Source: Bdellovibrionales bacterium RIFOXYC1_FULL_37_79 (GTDB lineage Bacteria; Bdellovibrionota; Bacteriovoracia; Bacteriovoracales; Bacteriovoracaceae). Taken from it: DNA of 47,531 bases. The stretch's first letter is position 1; each line of letters starts with the position of its first letter. Where the stretch lies: the NCBI GenBank assembly GCA_001770015.1, contig MEQB01000025.1:1-47531 (forward strand), in the 5' to 3' direction. Made by a program: the position numbers and the translations under genes. Below the pieces are notes generated by a model that did no database searches, was not told the origin of the DNA, and saw nothing but the letters and a program-made list of their open reading frames with translations. Positions 1-6,242 of the stretch are shown here, piece by piece.

Positions 1-86
1 GGAAAAGTCTAGATAAGCAAATCTATATTGAAAGCACTAAATATAGCTTCGATTTCCAATTTCAAGGTCGATAATTAAGTGAGGAT

Positions 87-269
87 TCACGAAGCTTGGG
101 ATATACCCGAGCTTGATTTAATGATGCAGTTTTCATACAGATCAATTATTGGAAAGACCAAATCGTAATCATTCCAAATCAAATCACCATCAGATAGTTC
201 AAAGCTCATAAATAATTCAAGATCAAGATTAACAACGGTTTCCCTGTCTTTAACAAGAAATCGAAGCAT
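87..269 (-). CDS. Hypothetical small protein (doubtful)
   Basis: This is a 60-residue reading frame from an ATG at 269. The frame can be extended to a TTG at 311, but that start lies in the U-tract of a terminator-like hairpin (305-333), so the internal ATG is preferred. The product is acidic, with leucine- and isoleucine-rich strands, no signal peptide and no motif I recognise. No convincing ribosome binding site precedes the ATG. It lies outside the proposed island, on the old chromosome side. It could be a small orphan gene or a chance frame. Confidence 0.25.
   Translation of the reverse strand: MLRFLVKDRETVVNLDLELFMSFELSDGDLIWNDYDLVFPIIDLYENCIIKSSSGISQAS
92..114. repeat. 9-bp inverted repeat (hairpin)
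   Basis: AAGCTTGGG is followed by a 5-base ATATA loop and CCCGAGCTT. All nine positions pair if one T-G wobble is allowed. No run of T follows on either strand, so it is not a typical intrinsic terminator. It sits at the 3' end of the small minus-strand ORF at 87-269. Confidence 0.5.
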
Positions 270-304
270 AAACGTCTTCGTACTTTTAAACTTTTTCTCA
301 GCCC

Positions 305-333
305 AAAACAAAAAAACCCAGAAAAAAACCGGG
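305..333 (-). terminator. Intrinsic terminator on the minus strand
   Basis: Read on the minus strand, a CCCGG / CTGGG stem (one G-T pair) around a T-rich loop is followed by seven T residues. It lies just beyond the tRNA-Ser 3'-end remnant at 335-383. It is probably the original terminator of the tRNA-Ser transcript, displaced when the island inserted. Confidence 0.6.
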
Positions 334-334
334 C

Positions 335-383
335 AATTTCAATAATCTATATCATGAAAAAAGTTCAATAATGGCGGAGACGG
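335..383. repeat. Left island boundary: att-like direct repeat with tRNA-Ser 3' end
   Basis: This 49-bp stretch matches 5952-6001 with a handful of substitutions and one indel. The first 17 bases and the last 12 bases are identical. On the minus strand the block starts with CCGTCTCCGCCA, exactly the last 12 bases of the tRNA-Ser(GCU) gene including CCA. This is the arrangement left when an element integrates at a tRNA 3' end and displaces the old end. The mismatches suggest an old event or an imperfect attP. Calling it an att site is inference. Confidence 0.6.
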
Positions 384-490
384 CCCCGCCTGTACTCCTG
401 TATTATCAATAGTATAAGTGAATTTCATGTGATTTGAAACAGCAAAGACACTTGCTGCCACACGCCATCCTACAATCTCTATCTATTTTT
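384..490. other. Short non-coding stretch inside the left island edge
   Basis: These 107 bases hold no plausible gene. They are somewhat richer in G and C than the surroundings. They may contain integrase arm-binding sites, but I see no clear repeated motif. Confidence 0.3.
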
Positions 491-970
491 TTATAAAAGA
501 TGCTTGGCCAATAGTTCTTTTAATTTTTTACTCGGTTGAGCCGCTGAGTACCCGTTGTTTTTGCGCCATGAATACGACTTCAGCCAATCTGTCGCCTTAC
601 CAATATATTGCACAAGCTTATTATGTGACACGAGACAAAAAGAATCGCCCAGAGGAAAGCAGATATATATGTCCTTTCCTTTTCCCATATATTTTTTGGA
701 TATAGTGATTCTGCTTTTTAATTGAACTTTAATAATGTCTACACCGTTGAAATGTGCCGCTATAAAATCAGCTGATTCAAAATCTACGTTCAGCCAGTTG
801 GTAGCGAAGCCATAATCAACGAGCATTGCGCTGACCTTTTGAAAATTATACGTTTCCTTGGCCTTTCCCGATAATTTTTTATAGGGAACTTTAGTAAGCG
901 TTAATTCTGATTCAATTTTCATAAAGTCCTCTTTGCTGTCCGCAAGTTCAACAATCCAGCGATATCCCAA
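491..970 (-). CDS. PD-(D/E)XK nuclease-like protein of unknown role
   Basis: The 159-residue product has no signal peptide or membrane segment. The centre (residues 66-92) reads as a beta strand with D68, a loop, then a strand with the Q83-x-K85 pair. This matches the D...(E/Q)xK layout of PD-(D/E)XK nucleases in a Q-for-E variant. The N-terminal 60 residues are helical and the C-terminus is lysine-rich. The start is a TTG at 970, chosen because the YRWIVELAD segment looks like a structured N-terminus; a GAGG lies 10 bases upstream. It is divergent from the integrase remnant and inside the putative island. It could be a solitary nuclease, a resolvase-like enzyme or a defence accessory. The fold assignment is by eye only. 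Confidence 0.55.
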   Translation of the reverse strand: MGYRWIVELADSKEDFMKIESELTLTKVPYKKLSGKAKETYNFQKVSAMLVDYGFATNWLNVDFESADFIAAHFNGVDIIKVQLKSRITISKKYMGKGKDIYICFPLGDSFCLVSHNKLVQYIGKATDWLKSYSWRKNNGYSAAQPSKKLKELLAKHLL

Positions 971-1045
971 TTTATTGACGCCTCATTAAACCATGCTAGG
1001 CTCGATTTCGCAAAATGACACAGTTAACGAAATAAGGCGGTGTTT

Positions 1046-1438
1046 ATGCACAAGGAGCATCCAGACAACGTAGAAAATATGCAAGATTTCGTCGATCAGG
1101 AATCGAATACGAAATCAGTAGTCCAGCGTTGTGTAAAGTTTCTTGAAAAAGAGACGAATAAAAATAAATTCAATTATGGCCAGCTAAGATATATTTTTAG
1201 AGCTGTTCGAGAGCGCTGTGATATTCAAATTAGCGAGAAAAGAAAAAGTTTATATGAGTTGCCTACATCTCAAGAGCTTCAGGCTTTTTATGCTGTTGTT
1301 GGTGATCCAACCCATAAATTATTATTTGAATTTCTACAAGGCACTGACCTTAGAATAAGTGAACTGTGTTCCCTTGAAGTTTCACGCATCGACTTTGATC
1401 AAAATATGATTGTATCTATTCAGCGTAATCTAATCTGA
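1046..1438 (+). pseudogene. Tyrosine recombinase/integrase, truncated
   Basis: About 130 residues remain. The first 70 look like a helical core/arm-binding domain. The segment GTDLRISELCSLEVSRIDFD near the end is the typical start of the phage-integrase catalytic domain, with the first catalytic Arg in LRISEL. The frame then stops after about 10 further residues. The remaining catalytic motifs (HxxR, the second His and Tyr) are missing here and are not found on the far side of the IS66-like gene. The start ATG at 1046 has AAGGCGG 5 bases upstream; a GTG at 1040 is possible. It was probably the island's integrase, broken by IS insertion plus deletion. Confidence 0.65.
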
Positions 1439-1454
1439 AAGTAAGTTTTTGTTA

Positions 1455-1471
1455 GGCCAATTTCTTTGGCC
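1455..1471. repeat. 6-bp perfect hairpin at the IS left end
   Basis: GGCCAA, a 5-base loop and TTGGCC lie 30 bp upstream of the transposase start. It could block read-through transcription into the transposase or be part of the IS end. The role is inferred. Confidence 0.45.
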
Positions 1472-1501
1472 GATTATCTTTAATGCGCAATAATCTTTGA
1501 C

Positions 1502-2923
1502 ATGACTATCGGGAACATTGGTGTCGAAGACACGATAATAAAAATCCAAGAGGAAATTAATAAGGATAAATCGGTATCTCCGGCACTACTTCACTCGATT
1601 AATCTTTTAATTACGGTTGTGAACTTATTGGTTTCCAGGTTTAAGTTGGATAGTCGCAATAGTAGTTTGCCTCCTTCTTCAGATCAGATGGCAAAAAGGA
1701 AGCGTGGAAAAGATAGAAAAAAAAGAAAATCCAAAAATAATCCCGGCGGTCAAGAAGGCCATGAGGGTTCAACATTAGAACAGTATGAAGAGCCTGATGA
1801 AGTTATTCCGCTGGAAATCGATCGACGAACATTACCCCGTGGAGAAACATTTTCTCATGGAGAAGTTGAGAAACGTCAGGTAATAGATCTGCATTTAGAT
1901 TTTATCGTCAGAGAATATCAGGCAGAAGTTATGATTGACTCTAGGGGGAATCGCTATACGGCAACTTTCCCTGAACATATTACCAAGGCGATTCAATATG
2001 GGGCATCGGTAAGGTCACTTGCAGTTTATCTTCTGCAGTATCAACTGGTTCCGTATAATAGAATCCAAGAACTCTTTAAAGATCAGTTTGGATTGGAAAT
2101 AAGTCAAAGTTCACTTTATAACTTCAACAAAGAAGCATACGAAAAGTTGGAATTTTTTGAGGCCGAAGCGGTTAAACAGCTAGAAGATTCGCCAGTACTA
2201 AATGCGGATGAGACTGGTATTGTTGTCAATGAAGAAGGAGCTTGGTTGCATGTTTTATCGGATAATAAAACCACAATATTCTTTCCCCATGAGAAAAGGG
2301 GGAAAACAGCAATGGACGCTCTTGGAGTAATAAAAAACTTTGGAGGGATTTTATGTCACGACCACTGGAAACCGTACTTGGGTTATCAGTGTCAACATGC
2401 TCTTTGCAATGCCCACCATCTGCGAGAACTGAAGTGGGTAATCGATTTTACCAAACAAAAATGGGCGTCGAGTATAAAAAGGTTTTTAATTAAGCTTAAT
2501 GAGTTAGTGGATAAACATGGTGGTATCCTGCCGGAAAAAGATCAGGCAAAACAACTGAAGCGTTACCGTGAAATTATTAAAATTGGACGCTCAGAATGTC
2601 CCATAATGGTTAGAAGTACCATTGACAAAAGGAAAGGGAAAATCAAACAAAGCAAGGAGAGAAATCTCCTCGACAGGCTGGCGGATTATGAGAACGAAGT
2701 ATTGTTATTTATGAAAGTAAAAAATGTTCCATTCACCAATAATCAAGCCGAGCGCGATATTCGCATGGTAAAAGTTCAACAAAAAATATCCGGGCAATTT
2801 AAATCAATGGAAGGCGCCAGATATTTTTGCAGGATAAGAAGCTATCTTATGACATCAAAAAAACGCGGTCACTCCCCCTACGACAGGCTATGTATGGTGT
2901 TCGATCCAGAATTCGCTGAATAG
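1502..2923 (+). CDS. tnpC: IS66-family transposase (TnpC-like)
   Basis: The 473-residue product is of normal length for a TnpC. It starts with a helical/leucine-zipper-like stretch and the S-S-x-PPSSD motif (residues 54-61). A basic segment with PGGQEGHEG follows (81-89). The DDE catalytic triad is likely D236 (NADETG), D287 (CHDHWKPY) and E417 (NNQAERDIR). The CNAHHLREL motif at 302-310 and the FCRIRSYL motif near 442 are hallmarks of the family. The start ATG at 1502 is taken because no upstream start precedes it within the IS. The last 15 residues overlap a small ORF on the other strand, so the natural C-terminus may be altered. It would cut and join the IS ends if both were present. Confidence 0.9.
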   Translation: MTIGNIGVEDTIIKIQEEINKDKSVSPALLHSINLLITVVNLLVSRFKLDSRNSSLPPSSDQMAKRKRGKDRKKRKSKNNPGGQEGHEGSTLEQYEEPDEVIPLEIDRRTLPRGETFSHGEVEKRQVIDLHLDFIVREYQAEVMIDSRGNRYTATFPEHITKAIQYGASVRSLAVYLLQYQLVPYNRIQELFKDQFGLEISQSSLYNFNKEAYEKLEFFEAEAVKQLEDSPVLNADETGIVVNEEGAWLHVLSDNKTTIFFPHEKRGKTAMDALGVIKNFGGILCHDHWKPYLGYQCQHALCNAHHLRELKWVIDFTKQKWASSIKRFLIKLNELVDKHGGILPEKDQAKQLKRYREIIKIGRSECPIMVRSTIDKRKGKIKQSKERNLLDRLADYENEVLLFMKVKNVPFTNNQAERDIRMVKVQQKISGQFKSMEGARYFCRIRSYLMTSKKRGHSPYDRLCMVFDPEFAE

Positions 2924-3033
2924 ATACCAAATGCGTACCTACCACAGTCAGTATACTCAACAACTTTCCAACCATCAGCTTTATATTTTGCAACTTGTGA
3001 CACTGAAATTTTCTTTGGTTCTTGTGAGCTCAT
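2878..3033 (-). CDS. Small hypothetical protein, possibly cut by the IS
   Basis: A 51-residue frame begins at an ATG at 3033 with AAGGA about 6 bases upstream, the kind of ribosome binding site that marks a real start. The N-terminal half reads MSSQEPKKISVSQVAKYK and looks helical. The last 15 residues are encoded by the complement of the transposase 3' end and are low in complexity (SANSGSNTIHSLS). A likely reading is a small gene whose natural 3' part was replaced by the IS edge. Its function is unknown. It is divergent from the RHH regulator gene and shares the operator-like inverted repeat region at 3083-3125. Confidence 0.45.
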   Translation of the reverse strand: MSSQEPKKISVSQVAKYKADGWKVVEYTDCGRYAFGIYSANSGSNTIHSLS

Positions 3034-3082
3034 TTTGATTCCTTTTTTATTTATTTGCTTATCTTGAAGAGAATTTAAAAAA

Positions 3083-3125
3083 TGTATTGCATTTTTGAAT
3101 AAAAAACAAGACAATTTGCAATACA
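3083..3125. promoter_or_regulatory. Operator-like inverted repeat over the regulator/methyltransferase promoter
   Basis: TGTATTGCA (3083-3091) and its exact reverse complement TGCAATACA (3117-3125) are separated by 25 bp. The second arm ends one base before the ATG of the RHH regulator at 3127. A promoter-like pair, TTGCAT (3087-3092) and GACAAT (3110-3115) with 17-bp spacing, lies between and over the arms. No Shine-Dalgarno sequence precedes the ATG. This fits autoregulation of a leaderless transcript, as known for many controller proteins of type II systems. Binding by the RHH protein is inference. Confidence 0.6.
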
Positions 3126-3126
3126 A

Positions 3127-3327
3127 ATGAAAAATAAAACTTTTAAATTTAAAGAAAAGAGAGATGTAGCTTTAACAGTCAGGCTTCCTAGTTCAATAGT
3201 GAAAAAAATTAAGCTGATTTCAAAAAAATATAACTATAGCCAATCAGAGGTGGTAGAGACGCTTGTAGACCTTGGGTGGCAAAAGATAGACAAAGAAGAA
3301 GATGGTTTAAATGAAAGAAAGAACTAA
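3127..3327 (+). CDS. Ribbon-helix-helix (CopG/Arc-like) regulator of the R-M module
   Basis: This is a 66-residue basic protein. Residues 13-50 show the RHH pattern: a strand with alternating residues (DVALTVRLP), then two helices with IVKKIKLISKKY and SQSEVVETLVDLGW. Such proteins bind DNA as dimers, with the strand in the major groove. The gene overlaps the first methyltransferase by 17 bases, which implies co-translation. It probably represses its own promoter through the inverted repeat immediately upstream. A half-site-like GTATTGC also occurs upstream of the endonuclease gene (5878-5884), so it may control both arms of the module. Most type II controller proteins are HTH proteins, so an RHH controller is less usual. 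Confidence 0.75.
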   Translation: MKNKTFKFKEKRDVALTVRLPSSIVKKIKLISKKYNYSQSEVVETLVDLGWQKIDKEEDGLNERKN

Positions 3328-4201
3328 GGCGATTAATTCTCCTTTTCGCTACCCTGGCGGAAAATTTTACGCGAGAAAGCAGATATTGCCATTAATTCCG
3401 AAACACTCTGTCTACTGTGAACCCTTTGCAGGGGGAGCTTCTATTTTTTTTGCAAAAGAACTAGCCGACAAGAACTATCTTAATGATCTCGATAAAGAAC
3501 TAATCAACTGCTACCGACAAATCAAGAACAACTTGCCCTCATTGTTGAAAGAAATATCGGGATTTGCAGCAACACCTGAAAATCATCAATATTTCAAATT
3601 CTCTTATGATGCTAATACAAACATTAAAAAAGCAGCTCGATGGTTTTATCTAAATAGAACTTCTTTTTCTGGAATTATGAAAATGTCCAATAACGGATGG
3701 GGTTATGGTGAGAAGTATTCTATGCCGCCAGAGAGATGGCCTGCCATGCTTGAAAATGTCTCTAAAAGAATAAAAAATGTTACGTTCTCATCTCTTGACT
3801 TCGAAGAAGTAATTGAAGACTTACCAAAGGGAACATTCGCATTCATAGACCCTCCTTATTACAATGCTCGTCAAGATAAGCTATACACTTGCTCATTCAA
3901 AAAAGATGATCATATTAGATTATCTAAGTGCCTATATCGGGCACGAAAAAAAATTACTTTTTTGCTAACATATGATAATTCTGATGAAATTTCTGAGATG
4001 TATGACTGGTGTAACTCATCTGCAACTACATGGAACTATACACTTGCAAGAACCGATGATCAAATTAGAGGATTAAATCTTTCTGATGGATTTAAGTCTA
4101 ATCGCTCTCTCGGTAAAGAACTTTTCTTATCTAACTACACTTTATATAATATTCCTAAAAAAATTGGAGTTCCGCGTGCTCAAGAAATCTTTCAAAACTA
4201 A
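3311..4201 (+). CDS. DNA adenine methyltransferase, D12 class (first of two)
   Basis: This 296-residue enzyme should transfer a methyl group from SAM to N6 of adenine. Motif X is RYPGGK (13-18), motif I is CEPFAGGAS (36-44) and motif IV is the catalytic DPPY (180-183). These stand in the X-I-IV order of the Dam/D12 (alpha) family. The segment between holds WFYLNRTSFSG, a family hallmark. Length is normal. It is the first gene of a pair; the second methyltransferase overlaps its last 26 bases. Target specificity cannot be read from the sequence. A pair of D12 enzymes often serves an asymmetric site, one for each strand, but a palindromic site is also possible. Confidence 0.88.
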   Translation: MKERTKAINSPFRYPGGKFYARKQILPLIPKHSVYCEPFAGGASIFFAKELADKNYLNDLDKELINCYRQIKNNLPSLLKEISGFAATPENHQYFKFSYDANTNIKKAARWFYLNRTSFSGIMKMSNNGWGYGEKYSMPPERWPAMLENVSKRIKNVTFSSLDFEEVIEDLPKGTFAFIDPPYYNARQDKLYTCSFKKDDHIRLSKCLYRARKKITFLLTYDNSDEISEMYDWCNSSATTWNYTLARTDDQIRGLNLSDGFKSNRSLGKELFLSNYTLYNIPKKIGVPRAQEIFQN

Positions 4202-5075
4202 TTCCCCATTTCGCTATCCTGGTGGAAAATTTTATGCTCGAAAATTAATTCTTGAATGTATTCCATCCCATAATAAATACTGTGAATTATTTGCGGGGGG
4301 GGCTTCAATATTTTTTTCAAAACCATCTGTAAATGAAAATATATTGAATGATAAAGACGAAGAATTAGTTAATTGTTTTTTGCACATCAGGGATCATGTT
4401 GAAGAATTAATCGAAAAGTTAAAAGGAATTCCAGCAACCAAGGAACTTCATAAATATTACAAGAACGAGTTTGTTCCTAAAAATGATCTTGATCGTGCAT
4501 TTAGATGGTTTTATCTGAACAGAACTTCGTATTCTGGAATTATGAAGCACGTAAACTGTTACTGGGGGTATGGCGAAAAATATTCAATGGTGCCTGAAAA
4601 TTGGCTAAGTCACCTTAGAACTGTTTCTGAAAAACTTCAGAATGTAACCATTCTTTCTAAAGATTTCGAGGAGGTTTTAGAGACTCTACCTTCGGGATAC
4701 TTTCTTTTCATTGATCCTCCATATTTTAATGCTGATCAGGATAAGTTCTACACCTGCTCGTTTAAACTTGAAGATCATATCCGTCTTGCAAAAGCACTGA
4801 AAAAGCATCAGAAGAAATTTAAGTTTTTAATAACCTATGACAACAGTGAAGAGGTTAGAGAACTATATACTTGGTGCACAGCTATGCTGGATAGAGAATG
4901 GAATTACACCATGAATAGAACTGATGATCAAAAAAAGGGTCTACAGTTAAAAGATGGTGTAAAAAATGAACGCTACAAAGGCAAAGAGGTGTTTATCACC
5001 AACTATTCAGTGAATGATATTGTACCAGTTGAGATGTTAAAATATAGTAAGGAAACTAGTCAGCTATCTCTTTAG
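4176..5075 (+). CDS. DNA adenine methyltransferase, D12 class (second of two)
   Basis: The 299-residue enzyme is colinear with its neighbour: RYPGGK falls at 13-18, CELFAGGAS at 36-44 and DPPY at 180-183 in both. The start is set at a GTG at 4176 with GGAG 6 bases upstream, inside the end of the first methyltransferase gene. The longer frame back to 4086 would lie wholly inside that gene and is rejected. About half the positions look identical between the pair, so an old tandem duplication is likely. Motif I has Leu where most relatives have Pro. Its 3' end overlaps the convergent endonuclease gene by 20 bases. Confidence 0.87.
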   Translation: MLKKSFKTNSPFRYPGGKFYARKLILECIPSHNKYCELFAGGASIFFSKPSVNENILNDKDEELVNCFLHIRDHVEELIEKLKGIPATKELHKYYKNEFVPKNDLDRAFRWFYLNRTSYSGIMKHVNCYWGYGEKYSMVPENWLSHLRTVSEKLQNVTILSKDFEEVLETLPSGYFLFIDPPYFNADQDKFYTCSFKLEDHIRLAKALKKHQKKFKFLITYDNSEEVRELYTWCTAMLDREWNYTMNRTDDQKKGLQLKDGVKNERYKGKEVFITNYSVNDIVPVEMLKYSKETSQLSL

Positions 5076-5832
5076 AGTTTTTTTTAAAGTCTGCTTCTAG
5101 TTTTTCTATCGAATACCAAGGTGGCTCGGGTTCAGTCTTACCCTTTTTAAAAATCATTACAGGGTAATTAGGAATAAATGCACATTCGGGGTCATTACAT
5201 GTCTTTTTAACACATGTTCTTGTTTTATTTGTAGAAATCAAATTTGCAGATCTCGCAAAATATAATCTCTTGTATGCTTGTTTTTGGTTTTTAACACCTA
5301 TACCATTTAAGAATTCTATTTGTTCTTCAGTAGGATTCCAGCCATATTGACCTTCTGTTGTTGTATAAAATGCATTACCAATACTGGTAACTACGTACTC
5401 AAAGTCAGATGGTCTATATTGATCTCTATGCTTTTCTATATATGCTTTTGATACCTTCCAATGTTTTGCATAAAATTCAATCGCTTTTTCGCCAAGAGTT
5501 CTAGAGCGCATGCATTTAATCTTTATTTCTGTCTGATCTTTGGAGATTTTACATAAACCCTTACCAGAAAGCTTACACTCAACTGAATGTTTTGTTCCAT
5601 TTGGCTCAGTTACAAGAATGTCTACATCATGCTGTCCTACAGATGAATTCCCTCTTGGATTTTCAACAAGATATCCCTTGAGTAGTTTCTTTATAACTTC
5701 GGCAGCGAAGAACTCAAAAGATTTTCCCCTAATCATAGGAATTACTTTAGGGTCATCAAGAATTACATCCAAGAATTTGAATGAAATATTATATCGATCA
5801 CAAAATTTTTCGAGTTTTTCAGCTATTGTCAT
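5056..5832 (-). CDS. Putative type II restriction endonuclease, PD-(D/E)XK fold
   Basis: The 258-residue soluble protein carries D69/D71 in QHDVDILV and E85-C-K87 in HSVECKLSG, the D...ExK active-site pattern of many restriction enzymes. A helix with E40 precedes it. Three cysteines at C207, C212 and C217 might hold a metal or be part of the DNA-binding end. Placement tail-to-tail with two adenine methyltransferases makes a restriction role by far the most likely. It does not resemble DpnII in the parts I can recall. The ATG at 5832 has an AAAGG only one base upstream, within a small hairpin. The specificity is unknown. Confidence 0.7.
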   Translation of the reverse strand: MTIAEKLEKFCDRYNISFKFLDVILDDPKVIPMIRGKSFEFFAAEVIKKLLKGYLVENPRGNSSVGQHDVDILVTEPNGTKHSVECKLSGKGLCKISKDQTEIKIKCMRSRTLGEKAIEFYAKHWKVSKAYIEKHRDQYRPSDFEYVVTSIGNAFYTTTEGQYGWNPTEEQIEFLNGIGVKNQKQAYKRLYFARSANLISTNKTRTCVKKTCNDPECAFIPNYPVMIFKKGKTEPEPPWYSIEKLEADFKKNSKEIAD

Positions 5833-5854
5833 GCCTTTAATTTTAAGGCCTTAA
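5833..5854 (-). promoter_or_regulatory. Palindrome and small hairpin in the endonuclease leader
   Basis: A perfect 12-bp palindrome TTAAGGCCTTAA (5843-5854) lies 10 bp before the endonuclease start. On the minus strand GCCTT and AAGGC form a 5-bp hairpin that covers the AAAGG next to the ATG. This could bind a regulator or lower endonuclease translation. Both roles are inferred. Confidence 0.4.
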
Positions 5855-5933
5855 TCCAAATATTATTAGACTGGAAAGTATTGCTTCTTGAGTATTTAAC
5901 TTCTGAACTTTTGTTACGCTCTAAAATAAAGAG

Positions 5934-5951
5934 ACTCGCGCAAAGGCGAGT
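5934..5951 (-). terminator. Terminator of the serS-tRNA-Ser transcript
   Basis: On the minus strand ACTCGC, a 6-base loop and GCGAGT form a perfect stem followed by CTCTTTATTTT. It lies about 40 bp beyond the 3' end of tRNA-Ser(GCU). It differs in sequence from the terminator at the left repeat, as expected if the island brought its own downstream sequence. Confidence 0.65.
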
Positions 5952-6001
5952 AATTTCAATAATCTATACAGTGGAAAAAGTTCAAAAAATGGCGGAGACG
6001 G
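5952..6001. repeat. Right island boundary: att-like repeat overlapping tRNA-Ser(GCU)
   Basis: This 50-bp segment is the partner of the repeat at 335-383. It includes the last 12 bases of the intact tRNA-Ser(GCU) gene and its immediate downstream sequence. The crossover presumably restored a functional tRNA end here. Confidence 0.6.
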
Positions 6002-6079
6002 TGAGATTCGAACTCACGGAGCAGTTGCCCGCTCCACGCCTTAGCAAGGCGCTCCCTTCGACCACTCGGGCACGTCTCC
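5990..6079 (-). tRNA. tRNA-Ser (anticodon GCU)
   Basis: The minus strand gives a 90-nt class II tRNA. The acceptor GGAGACG pairs with CGTCTCC. The anticodon loop is TTGCTAA within a CGCCT/AGGCG stem. A long variable arm (GGAGC...GCTCC) follows, then the T-loop TTCGAAT, discriminator G and an encoded CCA. It reads AGC/AGU codons. It lies downstream of a second tRNA-Ser and serS and is the target of the island. Confidence 0.95.
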
Positions 6080-6100
6080 TCAAACAAGGTTATGCAAGCA

Positions 6101-6188
6101 TGGCGGAGGACACAGGATTCGAACCTGCGGACCCTTACGGATCAACGGTTTTCAAAACCGCCGCTATCGACCACTCAGCCAATCCTCC
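6101..6188 (-). tRNA. tRNA-Ser (anticodon UGA)
   Basis: The minus strand gives an 88-nt class II tRNA. The acceptor GGAGGAT pairs with GTCCTCC (one T-G pair), the anticodon loop is TTGAAAA, and the variable arm is GATCC...GGGTC. The T-loop is TTCGAAT and the end is GCCA. It reads UCN codons. It starts 54 bp after the stop of serS, so the synthetase and its two substrates appear to share a transcript. Confidence 0.95.
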
Positions 6189-6242
6189 GAAATGATTACC
6201 AAAAAATAATATATTAGTTTGTAAGCTGGTTGACAATAAGAA

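Larger units (their letters stand above)
1441..2923 (+). mobile_element. IS66-family (ISBst12-like) insertion element, ends uncertain
   Basis: A single tnpC-type transposase gene without tnpA/tnpB partners fits the ISBst12 subgroup of IS66. The left edge is placed near the GTAAG at 1441, because IS66 termini commonly start with GTAA; an alternative GTAAT occurs at 1425. I could not find a matching inverted repeat to the right of the transposase, nor an 8-bp target duplication. The right end may therefore be deleted. A perfect GGCCAA / TTGGCC hairpin (1455-1471) lies just upstream of the transposase start. Confidence 0.6.
335..6001. mobile_element. Putative integrated island at tRNA-Ser(GCU) carrying a restriction-modification module
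   Basis: The boundaries are the paired direct repeats at 335-383 and 5952-6001, the second of which is the 3' end of an intact tRNA-Ser gene. Inside lie a tyrosine-recombinase fragment, an IS66-family element, and a regulator-methyltransferase-methyltransferase-endonuclease module. This is typical cargo for a tRNA-targeting island. The integrase is broken, so the island is probably immobile now. The seen facts are the repeats and the gene content; the single-event integration history is inference. Confidence 0.55.

Noticed and set aside
4086-4175. Longer start for the second methyltransferase
   Set aside because: The extra 30 residues lie within the first methyltransferase gene. The GTG at 4176 has GGAG at 6 bases and makes both enzymes colinear.
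5056-5832. Endonuclease considered as DpnII/MboI (GATC)
   Set aside because: Two adenine methyltransferases plus a nuclease recall DpnII, but the nuclease has a different length and motif context from DpnII as I remember it. Specificity is left open.
5881-6195. Plus-strand 104-residue frame with VRFELTEQLPAP and DTGFEPADP
   Set aside because: It is the well-known false translation of the two tRNA-Ser genes on the opposite strand.
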